Assembly (NCBI GenBank): GCA_947044365.1
Contig: OX345651.1
Coordinates: 2,061,926-2,125,925 of the forward strand
Reading direction: 5' to 3'
Origin: Petrosia ficiformis
Lineage: Eukaryota > Porifera > Demospongiae > Haplosclerida > Petrosiidae
DNA: 64,000 nucleotides
Both the position numbers and the translations under genes were made by a program. A model generated the notes under the pieces. The model did not search any database. It was not told where the DNA came from and was given only the letters and a program-made list of their open reading frames with translations. Positions 25,601 through 40,700 of this stretch are shown one piece after another; the stretch's first letter is position 1; every line of letters begins with the position of its first letter.

Positions 25601-28600
25601 CTCTATAATCACAATTGGCTCTACTGTCACAATAGTCTCTACTGTCACAATAATTTACGGTCACAGTGGTAACTGCTGTCACAGTAGTCTCTATAGACAC
25701 AATAGTCACTACTGTCACAATAGTCTCCACTTGCACAATAGTGTATACGGTCACAAATATTCTACTGTCACAGAAGTCTCCACTCTCACTTTAGCGTCTA
25801 TTGTCACAGTAGTCTCTACTCTCACAGTAGTCTCTACTGTCACAAGTGACTATAATCTGTACAGTCACAATAATCTCTATAGTCAGAATAGTCACTACTG
25901 TGAAAATACTCTCCACAGTAGAGTCTATTGTCCCAGTATTCTCTACTTTCACAGTAGTCTCTACTGTCACAAGTGCCTATAGTCTCTACTGTCACAATAG
26001 ACTTTATAGTCACAATAGTCATCATTCTCATAATAGTCTTTACTGTAATAGTCTCCACTGTCACAATAGTCTCACTGTCACAATAGTCTCTACTGTCGCA
26101 ATAGTTTCTTTTGTCACAGTGGTAACTGCTGTCACAGTAGGTTCTATAGACACAATAGTCTCTACAGTCACAATAGCCTCCACTTTCACAATAGTCTATA
26201 CTGACACAATTGTCTCAAGTGTCACAATTGTCTCTAATGTCACAATAGTCTCCACTGTCACAATAATCTCTACTGTCACAATAATCTCTACTGTCAGAGT
26301 TGTAAATGCTGTCACAGTAGTCTCTAAAATCATAATAATCTCTACTGTCACAATAGTCTCTATAGTCACTATAGACTTTACTGTCACTGCAGTCTCTGCT
26401 CTCGCAGTAGTCTCTAATATCTCGGTGGTAACTGCTGTCACCATATTGTCTACTGTCACAACAGTCTAATATTATCATATTAGTTTTAACTTTCACCGCA
26501 GTAACTGCTATCGCAGTAGTCTCTACTGTCACCGTATTCTCTACTGTCAAAGTAGTCTCTACTGTCACAGTCGTTTCTACTGTCACAGTAGAGTGTATTG
26601 TCACAGTAGTCTCTACTGTCAGTAGTCTACTGTCACAATAGCCCCTAACTGTCAAGGTAGTTTCAACTGTCACCGCAGTCTCTGTTATCGCAGTAGTCTC
26701 TACTGTCACAGTAGTTGCAACTGTCACTGCTGTCTCTGCTGTCACAGTAGTCTCTATATTCACAATAGTCTTTACTGTCACAATTGTCTCTATAGTCATT
26801 GTAGGCTCTAATGTCGCTTTAGTCTCTGCTGTCGCAGTAGTTTCTAATGTCTCGGTGGTAACTGCTGTCACCATAGTGTCTACTGTCACAACAGTCTCTA
26901 TTGTTTATTAGTTTCAACCGTCACAATAGTCTCTATACCCACAATAGTCTCTACGCTAATAATAGTCTCCACTGTCACAATAGTCTCTACTGTCACAATA
27001 GTCTCCACTCTCACATTAGTCTCTACTTTCACACTAGTCTCTACTGTCACAATAGTTTCCACTGTCAAAATAATCTATAGTCACAATTGTCTCCAATATC
27101 ACAGTAGTATCTACTGTCACAGTAGAGTCTATTGTCACAATAGTCTCTACTCTCACTGTAGTCTCTACTGCCACAAGTGCCTATAATCGGTTCTGTCGCA
27201 AAAGTCTCTATAGTCGCAATAGTCTCTACTGTGACAGTAGTCTCTACTGTAAGATTAGTCTCTACAGTCGCAGTAGTTTCAACTGTCAGAGTAGTCTCTA
27301 CTGTCACAGTGATAACTGCTGTCACAGTAGTCACTTTAGTCACAATAGTCTGTACTTTCACAATAGTCTCTACTGTCAAAATAGTCTCTACTGTCACAGT
27401 GGTAACTGCTGTCACAGTAGTAACTGTAGACACAATAGTCTCTACTGTCACAATAGTCTCCACTTTCACAATAGTCTATACTGTCACAATTGTCTCTACT
27501 GTCACAATTGCCTCTACTGTCACAATATTTTCCACTGTCACAATAGTCTCTACTGTCAAAATAGTCTCTACTGTCACAGTGGTAACTGCTGTCGCAGTAG
27601 TCTCTATTATCACAATAGTCTCTTCTCACTGCAGTCTCCGCTGTCGCAGTAGTCTCTAGTATCTCCATGGTAACTGCTGTCACCATAGTGTCTACTGTCA
27701 CAACAGTCTCTATTGTCTCATCAGTTTCAACTGTCAATGCAGTATTTGCTATTGCAGTAGTCTCTACTGTCACAGTATTCTCTACTGTCAAAGTAGTCTC
27801 TACTGTCACAGTAGTCTCTACTGTAACAGTAGAGTTTATTGTCACAGTAGTCTCTACTGTCAGTAGTCTACTGTCACAATAGCCTCTAACTGTCACAGTA
27901 GTTTCAACTGTCTCCGCAGTCTCTGTTATCGCAGTAGTCTCTACTGTCACAGTAGTCGCAACTGTCACCGCTGTCTCTGCTGTCGCAGTAGTCTCTATAG
28001 TCACAATTGTCTTTACTGTCACAATTGTCTCTATAGTCATTGTAGGCTCTAATGTCGCTTTAGTCTCTGCTGTCGCAGTAGTTTCTAATGTCTCGGTGGT
28101 AACTGCTGTCACCATAGTGTCTACTGTCACAACAGTCTCTATTGTCTATTAGTTTCAACTGTCACAATAGTCTCTATACTCACAATAGTCTCTACGCTAA
28201 CAATAGTCTCCACTGTCACATTAGTCTCTACTGTCACAATTGTCTTTACTATATATCACAATAGTCTCTACTGTCACAGTAGTTTCTATAGTCTCAATAG
28301 TATCTACTGTCAAAAGTGTCTCAACTCTCACCGTAGTCTCTACACTCACAGTAGAGTCTATTGTCAAAGTATTCTCTACTTTCACAGTAGTCTCTACTCT
28401 AACAAGTGCCTAATAGTCTCTATTGTCACAAAAGACTCTATAGTCACAATAATCATCATTCTCACAATAGTCTCTTCTGTAATAGTCATCACTGTCACGA
28501 TAGACTCACTGTCACAATAGTCTCTACTGTCACAATAGTCTCTGTTGTCACAGTGGTAACTGCTGTCACAGTAGGTTCTATAGACACAATAGTCTCTACA

Positions 28601-29211
28601 GTCACAATAGTCTCCACTTTCACAATAGTCTATACTGACACAATTGTCTCCAGAGTCACAATTGTCTCTAATGTCACAATAGTCTCCACTGTCACAATAA
28701 TCTCTACTTTCACAATAGTCTCTACTGTCAGAGTGGTAATTGCTGTCACAGTAGTCTCTATAATCACAATAGTCTCTACTGTCACAATAGTCTCTATAGT
28801 CACTATAGACTTTACTCTCACTGCAGTCTCTGCTCTCGCAGTAGTCTCTAATATCTCAGTGGTAACTGCTGTCACCATATTGTCTACTGTCACAACAGTC
28901 TAATATTATCACATTAGTTTCAACTTTCACCGCAGTAACTGCTATCGCAGTAGTCTCTACTGTCACAGTATTCTCTACTGTCAAAGTAGTCTCTACTGTC
29001 TCTGTAGTCTCTACTGCCACAGTAGAGTAAATTTTCACAGTAGCCTCTACTTTCAGTAGTCCACTGTCACCATAGTCTCTAACTGTCACGGTAGTTTCAA
29101 CAGGCAACGCAGTATCTGCTGTCGCAGTAGTCTCTAAAGACACAATAGTCTTCACAGTCACAATTGAGTAGTGTCTATATTCACAAAAGTCTCTACTGTC
29201 AAAATTGTCTC

Positions 29212-29508
29212 TACTGTCACAATAGTCTCCACTGTCACATTAGCCTCTACTTTCACACTAGTCTCTACTGTCACAATTGTTTCTACTGTCACAGTAGTCT
29301 CTATAGTCACAATAGCCTTTACTGTCATCAGCTTATGGTGACAGTAGAGACTATTGTGACAGTGGAGACTATCTCCACTGTCACAATAGTCTCTACTGTC
29401 ACGATAAACTCCACTGTCCCATTAGTCTCTACTTTCACACTAGTCTCTACTGTCACAATTGTTTCTACTGTCACAGTAGTCTCTATAGTCACAATAGCCT
29501 TTACTGTC
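29212..29508. repeat. Local duplication flanking a 36-bp micro-inversion
   Basis: About 29212-29327 and 29393-29508 are direct copies (shared ACTTTCACACTAGTCTCTAC and CACAATAGCCTTTACTGTCA). Between them, at about 29337-29372, two units are reversed (GTGACAGTAGAGACTATTGT type). It is the only reversed stretch of more than one unit after 22.7 kb, and it sits exactly between the duplicated copies. Confidence 0.7.
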
Positions 29509-31304
29509 ACATTGTCTCTACTGTCACAGTAGTTTCAACAGTCACCGCTGTCTCTACTGTCACAGTAGTCTCTACAGTCGCAATAGTCTCCACTGTCACA
29601 TTAGTCTCTACTGTCACAGTAGTCTCTACAGTCGCAATAGTCTGCACTGTCACATTAGTCTCTACTGTCACAGTAGTCTCTACAGTCACAATTGTCTCCA
29701 ATATCACAGCAGTCTCTACTGTCACAGTAGAGTCTATTGTCACAGTAGTCTCTACTGTCTCATTGGTAACTGCAGTCACAGAAGTCTGTATAGTCATAAA
29801 AGTCTCTACTTTCACAATAGTTTCTACAGTCAAAATTGTCTCTTCTGTCACAGTGGTAACTGCTGTCACAGTAGAGACTATTATCACAGTAGTCTATACT
29901 CTCACAGTAGTCTCTACTGTCACAAGTGCTTATAGTATCTACTGTCACAATAGACCCTATAGTCAAAATAGTCTCCACTGTCACAATAGTCTCTACTGTC
30001 ACAATATTCTCCACTGTCACAATAGTCTCTACTGTCACAATTGTGTCTTCTGCCAGAGTGGTAACTGCTGTCGCAGAAGTATCTATAGCCACAATAGTCT
30101 CTATTGTCTCAGTAGTCTCTACTGTAATGGGGGTAACTGCTGTCGCAGTAGTCTTTACTGTCACAGTAGTTTCAACAGTCACCGCTGTCTCTGCTGTCTC
30201 GATAGTCACAATAGTCTCTACTGTCAAATTTGGCACTACTGTCACCATTGTCTCTACTATCACAGTATTCTCTACTGTCAGAGTAGTCTCTATAATCTCT
30301 ACTGTCACAATAGTCTCTAAAGTCACTATAGTCTTTACTGTCACCGCAGTCTCTGCTGTCGCAGTGGTCTCTAATATGTCGGTGGTAACTGCTGTCACAA
30401 TATTGCCTAAAGTCACAACAGTCTATATTCCATATTGACAAGTCACAATAGTCACTACTGTCACAGTAGTCTCTACGGTCACAGTATTCTCTTCTGTCAC
30501 CATAGTCTCTACTGTCACAGTACTGTCTACTGTCAATATGGTAAGAGCTGTCACAGTACTCTATATTGTCATAGTAGTCTCTACTCTCACAATAGTCTCT
30601 ACTGTTACAGTAGTCTCTTGTCTCACAGTCGTAACTGCTGGAACTGCATTCTGTACATTTTCAATAGCCTCTAGTGTCACAGGAGTCTATACTGTCACCA
30701 TATTTCCACCCTAACAATAGTCTCTACTGTCACAATAGTCTCTACTGTCACAGTTTTTGCTGTCACAGCAGTATCTATAGTCACAATAGTCTCTAATGTC
30801 ACAATTGTCTCCACTGTCACAATAGTCTCTACTCTCACAATTGTCTCTACTGTAACAATTGTCTACTTTCACAGTAGTCTCTACAGTCACAATATTATAT
30901 GCTGTCAAAATTGACTCTACTGTCACAATTGTCTCTACTGTCACAGTTTTCTCTGTCACATTAGTCTCTACAGTCACTGCAGTCTCTGCTGTCCCAGTAG
31001 TCTCTAATATCACGGCGGTAACTGTTGTCGCAGTAGTCTCTACTCTCACAATAGTCTCTACTGTCACAGTAGTGTCTATAATCACAATAGACTCTACGGT
31101 CACAATTGTCCCTCCTGTCCCAGTAGTCTCTATAATGACAAGCGACTATAGACTCTAGTGTCACAATAGTCTTCACTGTCAATATAGTCCCTACTCTCAC
31201 TTTTGTTAGTCTGTCAGAGTAGTCTATATAGTCAAAATAGTCTCTACGGTCACAGTAGTCTCTACTGTCAAAGTAGTCTCTATAGTCAGAGTATTCTCAA
31301 CAGT

Positions 31305-31700
31305 CACCGCAGTCTCTTCTTTCAATGTCGTAGCTGCTGTAAGAGTAGTCTCCACTGTTTCAATAGACTCTAGTGTCACAGTAGTCTCTTCTGTCACAAT
31401 AGTCTCCACTCTCAATATAGTATCTACTGTCACAATAGTCTCTACTGTCACAGTGGTAACTCTGTCACAGTAGCCGTAATCTCTACTGTCACAATAGCCT
31501 CTATAGTGTCACAGAAGTCTCAACTGTCACCATAGTCTCTACAGTTACAGTAGTCTCTTCTTTCAATGTCGTAGCTGCTGTAAGAGTAGTCTCCACTGTC
31601 TCAATAGACTCTAGTGTCACAGTAGTCTCTTCTGTCACAATAGTCTCCACTCTCAATATAGTATCTACTGTCACAATAGTCTCTACTGTCACAGTGGTAA
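31305..31700 (+). repeat. Local tandem duplication within the satellite, about 241-bp offset
   Basis: The stretch AGTCTCTTCTTTCAATGTCG occurs at 31311 and at 31552, and the following about 150 bases match almost perfectly through CTCTCAATATAGTATCTACT. The offset is not a multiple of 18, so the copying broke the unit register. Confidence 0.65.
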
Positions 31701-34700
31701 CTGCTGTCTCAGTAGTGTCTATAGTCACAACAGTAAATAATATCACAATAGTCTCTAATGTCACAATAGTCTCTACTCGCACAATTGTTTCTACTGTCAC
31801 AATTGTCTACTGTCACAGTAGTCTTTATTGTCACATTTTTATCTACTGCACAATTGTCTCTACTGGCACAATTGTCTGTACTGTAACAGTATTCCCTACT
31901 TTCACAGTAGTCTCTATTGTCACAATAATCTGTAGTGTCACAATTGTCTCAACTGTCACAGTAGTTTCAACTGTCACCGCAGTCTCTTCTGTCGCAGTAG
32001 TCTTTACTGTCACAGTATTCTCTATAGTCACAGTAGTCTCCACTGTTCGATTGTCTCTACTGCCACAGTAGTCTCTATAGTCACAGTAGTCTCCAATGTT
32101 CAATTGTCTCTACTGTCACAGTAGTCTTTACGGTCACTGTAGTCTCTATTGTCACAGTAGTCTCTAATGTCACAGTGGTAACTGCTGTTGCTTTAGTCTC
32201 TACTCTCACAGTAGTCTCTATAGTCACAATAGACTCCAAGGTGACAATTGTCTCTACTGTCAGAGTAGTCTCTACTGTCACAATAGTCTCTACTCTCACA
32301 GTGGCAACTGCTGCCACAGTAGTCTCTATAATCACATAGTCTCTACTGTCACAATAGTCTCCACTGTCACAATAGCCTCTACCCTCACAATTGTCTCTAC
32401 CGTCCCAATTGTCTACTGTCACAGTAGTTTCTATAGTCACAATAGTATATACTGTCACAATTGTCTCTACTGTCACAGTAGTCTCTACTCTCAATTGTCT
32501 CTATTGGCATAGTATTCTCTACTGTCACAATAGTCTCCACTGTCACAATTGTATCTACTGTCACAATTGTCTCTATTCTCACAATAGTCTCCACTGTCAC
32601 AATAGTATCAACTCTCACAAGAGTCTCAATAGTCACAATAGTCTTTACTGTTTCAATAGTCTCCACAGTCACAATAGTCTCTACTTTCACAATTGTCTCT
32701 ACTGTCACAGTATTCTCTACTGTCACAGTAGTCACTACAGTCACATAGTCTCTACTGTCACAATAGTCTCCACTGTTACAATATTCTCTACTGTCACAGC
32801 AGCGTCTTCTGTCATCATAGACTATACACTGCAGTCTCTGCTGTCCCTGTAGTCTCTAATATCACGGCGGTAACATCTGTCGCAGTAGTCTCTACTCTCA
32901 AAATAGTCCCTAGTGTCACAATAGTCACTACTGTCACAGCAGTGTCTATGATCACAATAGACTCTACTGTCACAATTGTCTCTACTGTCACATTAGTCTC
33001 TATAGTGACAAGTGACTATAGTCTCTACTGTAACAATAGTCTCCACTGTTACAATATTCCATACTGTCACAGCAGCGTCATCTGTCATCATAGACTATAC
33101 TGTCACTGCAGTCTCTGCTGTCGCAATAGTCTCTACTGTCACTGTGGTAACTGCTGTAACAGTAGACTCTACTGTCTCAATAGCCTCTAGTTTCACAGTA
33201 GTCTCTTCTGTCACAATAGTCTCTATAGTGTCACAGTAGTCTCAAATGTCATCATAGTCTCTACAGTTATAGTAGTCTCTTCTGTCACTGTAGTAGCTGC
33301 TGTAAGAGTAGCCTCTCCTGTCTCAATAGCCTCTCGTGTCACAGTAGTCTCTTCTGTCACAATAGTTTCTATAGTGTAACAATAGTCTCAAATGTCACCA
33401 TAGTCTCTACAGTTACAGTTGTCTCTTCTGTCACTGTCGTAGCTGTTGCCTCAATAGCCTCTAGTGTCACAGAAGTCTCTACTGTAACAAAAGTCAATAC
33501 TGTCACAAAAGTCTCCACTGTCACAATAGTCTCTACTCTCACAATTGTCTCTACTGTAACAATTGTCTACTGTCACAGTAGTCTCTATGGTCACATTGTT
33601 ATCTAACCGACACAATTGTCTATACTGTCACAATTGTCTCCACTGTCACAATTGTCTCTACTGTCACAGTTTTCTCTGTCACAGAAGTGTATCGTCACCA
33701 TAGCCTCTACTGTCACTGCAGTCTCTGCTGTCGCAGTAGTCTCTAATAACAAGGCAGTAACTGCTGTCGCAGTAGTCTCTACTGTCAATGTAGTCTCTAG
33801 TGTCACAATAGTCTCCACTGTCCATAGAGTCTCTACTGTCAATTTTTTAACGGCTGTCACAGTAGGCTCTATAGGCATAACAGTCAATACTGTCACCATT
33901 GTCTCTACTGTCACTGCAGTCCCTCCTGCCACAGTAGTCTCTATATTCACAATAGACTCTAATGTCACAGCAGCCTCTATATTGACAAGTCACAATAGTC
34001 TCTACTGTCACAATAGTCTCTAGTGTCACAATAGTCTCTACTGTCACAATAGTCTCTACTGTCACAGTATTCTCTTCTGTCACCATAGTCTCTACTGTCA
34101 CAGTACTGTCTACTGTCAATATGGTAAGAGCTGTCACAGTACTCTCCATTGTCACAGTAGTCTCTACACTCAAGATAGTCTCTACTGTCACAGTAGTGTC
34201 TATAATCACAATAGAGTCTACTGTCACAATTTCTCTACTGTCACAGTAGTCTCTATAGTGACAAGTGACTATAGTCTCTACTGTCACAATAGTCTCTACT
34301 GTCAAATGTCTCTAATGTCAGAGTATTCTCTACTGACACAGTAGTCTCTAGAGTCACAATAGTCTCTACTGTCACAGTCGTCTCTACTGTCACAGTAGTC
34401 TCTATTGTGACAAGTGACTATAGTATCTACTGTCACAATAGTCTCCACTGTCAATAGAGTCTCTACTGTCAATTTTGTAACTGCTGTCACAGAAGTCTCT
34501 ATAGTAACAATAGTCTCTACTGTCACAATACTTTCTACTGTCACAGTAGTCTCTATAGTCCCAATAGTCTTTACTGTCACACTTGTCTCTACTGTCACAG
34601 TAGTGTCTATAATCACAATAGAATCTACTGTCACAATTGTCTCTACTGTCACAGTAGTCTCTATAGTGACAAGTGACTATAGTCTCTACTGACACAATAG

Positions 34701-37700
34701 TCTTCACTGTCAATATAGTCTCTACTCTCACTTTTGTAGGTCTGTCAGAATAGTCTATTTAGTCACAATAGTCTGTAATGCACAGTAGTTTCTACTGTAA
34801 ATTGTCTCTACTGTCACAGTATTCTCTACTGTCACAGTAGTCTCTATAGTCACAATAGTCTCTACTGTCACAGTATCTCTACTGTCACAGTGGTCTCTAC
34901 ACTGACAAGTGACTCCAGTCTCTACTGTCACAATAGTCTCCACTGTCAATAGAGTCACTACTGTCAATTTTCTAACGCTGTCACAGTAGTCTCTATAGTC
35001 ATTGCAGTCAATACTGTCATAATAGTCTCCACTGCTACAATAGTTTCTATTGTCACAGCAGTGTCTTCTCTCACCATAGTCTCTACTGTGACAGTACTTT
35101 CTAGTGTCATAGTAGTCTCTATTGTCACAAAAGTCTCCACTGTCACAACAGTCTCTATTTTCACAATTTTCTCTCCTGTCACAGTGGCAACTGCTGTCAC
35201 AGTTGTCTCTATAGTCAATATAGTCCCTACTGTCACAATTGTCTCTACTGTCAGAGTATTCTTTACTGTCACAGTAGTCTCTATAGTCACAATAGTATAT
35301 ACTGTCAAAATTGTCTCTACTTTCACAGTAGTCTCTACTGTAAATTGTCTCTATTGTCATAGTGTTCTCTACTGTCACAATAGTCTCTATAGTAACAGTC
35401 TTCTACTGTCACAATAGTCTGTACTGTCACAGTAGTCTCTACTGTCACCATAGGCTCTACTGTCACTGCAGTCTCTCCTGTCACAGTAGTCTCTATATTC
35501 ACAATAGTCTCTAAAGTCACAGCAGCCTCTATATTGACAAGTCACAATAGTCTCTACTGTTACAATTGTCTCTACTGTCACAATAGTCTCTACCGTCTCA
35601 GTATTCTCTTCTGTCACCATAGTCTCTATTGTCACAGTACTGTCTACTGTCAATATGTTAAGAGCTGTCACAGTCCTCTCAACTGTCACAGTAGTCTCTT
35701 CTCTCAAAATAGTCTCTACTGTCACAGTAGTGTCTATAATCACAATTGACTCTACCATCACAATTGTCTCTACTGTCACAGTAGTCTCTATATTGACAAG
35801 TGACTATAGTCTCTACTGTCACAATAGTCTTCACTGTCAATATAGTCTCTACTCTCACAATTGTAAGTCTGTCAGAGTATTCTATATAGTCACAATAGTC
35901 TCTACTGTCACTGTGGTAACTCTGTCACAGTAGCCATAATCTCTACTGTCACAATAGACTCTATTGCGTCACAGAAGTCTCAACTGTCACCATAGTCTCT
36001 ACAGTTACAGTAGTCTCTTCTGTCACTATCGTAGCTGTTGTATCAGTAGTCTCTACTGTCTCAATAGCCTCTAGTGTCAGAGTAGTCTCTTCTGTCACAA
36101 TATTCTCAGCTCTCAATATAGTATCTACTGTCACAATAGTCTCTACTGTCACAGTGGTAACTGCTGTCACAGTATTGTCTATAATCACAACAATAAATAA
36201 TGTCACAATAGTCTCCAATGTCACAATGTTCTCTACTCTCACAATCATCTACTGTCACAGTAGTCTCTATGGTCACAATAGTCTCTATTGTCACAGTAGT
36301 CTCTAATGTCATGGTGGTAACTGTTGTTGCAGTAGTCTCTACTGTCACAGTAGTCTCTATAGTCACAATAGTCTCTACTGTCACAATTGTCTCTACAGTC
36401 ACAATTATCTACTGTCACAGTGTTCTCTATTGTCCCAATAGTCTCTACTGTCACTGTGGTAACTGCTGTCACAGTGGTCTATACTGTTACATTAATCTCT
36501 ACTGTCACCATAGTCTCTATAGTCAATATAGTCTCTAATGTCAAAATTGTCTCTACTGTGACAGTAGTCTCTACTGTCACAGTAGTCTCTATAGTCAATA
36601 TAGTCTCTACTGTCAAAATTGTCTCTACTGTCATAGTAGTCTTTATGGTCACAATAGTCTGTAATGTCACAATTGTCTCTACTGTCACAGTATTCTCTAT
36701 TGTCACAGTAGTATCTACTGTCACAATTGTCTCTACTGTCACAGCAGTCTTTAATGTCAATATGGTAATTGCTGTCGCAGTAGTCTCTACTGTCACAATA
36801 GTCTCTACTCTCACAGTAGTCTCTACTCTCGTTGAGGTAACTGTAGTCACAGTAGTCTCTGCTGTCACAGTAGTCTCTATAGTCACAATAGTCTCTAAGG
36901 TGACAAATGTCTCTACTATCATAGTAGTCTCTACTGTCACCTTAGTCTCTACAGTCACAGTAGTCTCTACAGTCACCATAGTCTCTACTTTCACTGCAGT
37001 CTCTACTGTCACAGTAGTCACAATAGTCAAAATAGTTCTTACTATCAGAGTAGTTTATAATGTCACAATTATCTCTAATGTCACAGTATTCTCTTCTGTC
37101 ACCATAGTCTCTACTGTCACAGTAGTGTCTACTGTCAATATGGTAACAGCTGTCACAGTACTCTCTATTGTCACAGTAGTCTCTACTCTCACAATAGTCT
37201 CTGCTGTTACAGTAGTCTCTTCTGTCACAGTCATAACTGCTAGAAGTGTAGTCTGTACTGTTTCAATAGCCCAAAGTGTCACTTTAGTATAACTCTCACC
37301 ATATTTCCACTATAACAATAGTCTCTACTTTCACAATAGTCTCTACTCTCACAGAGGTAAATGCTGTCGCAGTAGTCTCTACAGTCACAATAGACTTTAC
37401 TGTCGAATGTCTCTTCAGTCACAGTATTCTCTACTGTCACAGTAGTCTCTATAAACACAATAGTCTCTAAGGTGACAATTGTCTCCCTGTCACAGTAGTC
37501 TCTACTCTTAAATTAGGCCCTACTCTCACAATAGTCTCTACTTTCACAATTGTCTCTCCTGTCAGAGTGGCAACTGCTGTCACAGTTGTTTCTATAGTCA
37601 ATAAAGTCCGTACTCTCACAATTGTTTCTACGGTCAGAGTATTCTCTACTGTAACTGTAGAATCTATATTCACAATAGTCTCTACTGTCACATTTGTCTC

Positions 37701-40700
37701 CACTGTCACAATAGTCTCTACTGTCACAATTGTCTCTAATCTAACAATTGTCTACGTTCACAGTAGTCTCTATAGTCACAAGAGTATATACTGTCATAAT
37801 TTTCTCTACTTTCACAGTAGTCTCTACTGTCAATTGTCATATTATTCTCTACTGTCACAGTAGTCTGTAATGTCACAGTAGTCTCTACTGTCACCATAGT
37901 CTCTACTGTCACTGCAGTCTCTCCTGTCACAGTAGTCTCTATATTCACAATGGTCTCTAATGTCACAGCAGCCTCCATATTGACAAGTCACAATAGTCAC
38001 TACTGTCTCAATAGACTCTACGGTCACAGTATTCTCTTCTGTCACCATAGTCTCTACTGTCACAGTACTGTCTACTGTCAATATAGTAAGAGCTGTCACA
38101 GTACTCTCTATTGTCATAGTAGTCTCTACTCTCACAATAGTCTCTACTGTTACAGTAGTCTCTTGTCTCACAGTCGTAACTGCTGGAACTGTATTCTGTA
38201 CAATTTCAATAGCCTCTAGTGTCACAGTAGTCTATACAGTCACCATATCTCCACTATAACAATAGTCTCTACTGTCTCAATAGTCTCTACTGTCACAGTT
38301 TTCTCTGTCACAGCAGTATCTATAGTCACAATAGTCTCTACTCTCACAATTGTCTCTACTGTAACAATTGTCTACCTTCACAGTAGTCTCTACAGTCACA
38401 ATAGTATATGCTGTCACAATTGTTTCTACTGTCACAATTGTCTCTACTGTCACAGTAATTTCAACTGTCACAGCAGTCTCAGCTGTCGCAGTAGTCTCTA
38501 CTGTCACAGTATTCTCTATAGTCACAGTAGTCTCCACTGTTCGATTGTCTCTACTGCCACAGTAGTCTCTACAGTCACAATAGTTCCCAATGTTCAATGG
38601 TCTCAACTGTCACAGTAGTTTTTACGGTCACTGTAGTCTATATTATCACAATAGTCTCTAATGTCACGGTGGTAACTGCTGTTCCTTTAGTCTCTACTTT
38701 CACAGTAGTCTCTGTAGTCACAATAGTCTCTAAGGTAACAATTGTCTCTACTGTCACAGTAGTCTAGTCTTACAATAGACCCTACTGTCACAGTGGCAAC
38801 TGCTGTCACAGTTGTTTCTATAGTCACAGTAGTCTCCACATTCACAATAGTCTCCACTGTCACAATAGTCTCTACTTTCACTATTGTGTCTCCTGTCACA
38901 GTGGCAACTGCTGTCACAGTTGTTTCTATAGTGAATATAGTCCTAACTGTCACAATTGTCTCTCTTGTCAGAGTATTCTCTACTGTCACAGTAGTCTCTA
39001 TAGTCATTATAGTCTCTAAGGTGACAATTGTCTCTACTGTCAGAGTAGTCTCCACTGTCACAATAGTCTCTACTGTCACAGTAGCAACTGCTGTCAGTGT
39101 AGTCTTTATAATCACAATAATCTCAGCTGTCACAATAGTTTCCACTGTCACAATAGCCTCTACTCTCACAATTGTCTCTACCGTCACAATTGTCTACTGT
39201 CACATTACTCTCTATAGTCACAATAGTATATACTGTCACAATTGTCTCTACTGTCACAATTGTCTCTACTGTCACAGTTTTCTCTGTCCCAGTAGTCCAT
39301 CATCACATTAGTCTCTACTGTCACAGTAGTCACTACTGTCACAATAGTCTCCAATGTCACAATAGTCTCAATTGTCACAGCAGTGTCTTCTCTCACCATA
39401 GTCTCTACAGTCACTGCAGTATCTGTTGTCGTAGTAGTCTCTAATGTCACGGCGGAAAATGATGTCGCAGCAGTCTCTACTGTCACAATAGTCTCTAGTA
39501 TCACAATAGTCTCCACTGTCAATAGAGTCTCTACTGTCAAATTTGTAACGGCTGTCCCAGTACTCTCTATAGTCACAATAGTCAATACTGTCACAATAGT
39601 CTTCACTGTCACAATAGTCTCTATTGTCACAGCATTATCTTCTCTCAATTAATAGTCTCTACTGTGACAGTACTTTCTACTGTCACAGTAGTCTCTATTG
39701 TCACAAAAGTCTCAACTGTCACAATTGTGTCTACTGTCACAGTGGTGTCTAGTCACAATAGAATCTACTGTCACAATTGTATCTACTCTCACAGTAGTCT
39801 CTATAGTGACAAGTGACTGTAGTCTCTACGGTCACAATAGTCTTAAATGTTAATAAAGTCTCTACTCTCACTTTTGTAGCTGCTGTCAGAATAGTCTTTA
39901 TAGTCACAATAATCTCTACTGTGACAGTGGTCTCTACTGTCAAAGTAGTCTCTACTGTCACAGAAGTCTCAAATGTCACCGCAATCTCTGCTGTCGCAAT
40001 AGTCTCTACTGTCACTGTGGTAACTGCTGTCACAGTAGCCATAGTCTCTACTGTCACAATAGCCGCTATAGTGTCACAGTAGTCTCAACTGTCACCATAG
40101 TCTCTACAGTTACAATATTCTCTTCTGTCACGGTCGTAGCTGCTGTAAGAGTAGTCTCTACTGTCTCAATAGCCTCTAGTGTCACAGTAGTCTTTTCTGT
40201 CAAAATAGTCTCCACTGTCATTATAGTATCTACTCTCACAATATTCTCTACAGCCACAGTGGTAACTGCTGTTACAGTAGTCTCTATAGTCAACACAGTT
40301 AATAGTGTCACAATTGTCTCCACTGTCACAATAGTCTCTACTCTAACAATTGTCTCTACTATCACAATTGTCTACCGTCACAGCAGTCTCTATGGTCACA
40401 TTGTTATCTACTGACACATTTGTCTCTAATGGCACAATTGTCTGTACTGTAACCGTATTCTCTACTTTCACAGTAGTCTCTATCGTCACAATAGTCTGTA
40501 GTCTCCCAATTGTCTCTAGTGTAACAATTGTCTCTGCAGTCACAGTATTCTCTACTGTCAGAGTAGTCTATAATTACAATAGTCTCTAAATTCACAGTAT
40601 TCTCTACTGTCACAGTAGTCTTTATAGTCACAGTAGTCTCCACTGTTCAATTGTCTCTACTGCCACAGTAGTCTCTATAGTCACAATAGTCTCCAATGTT

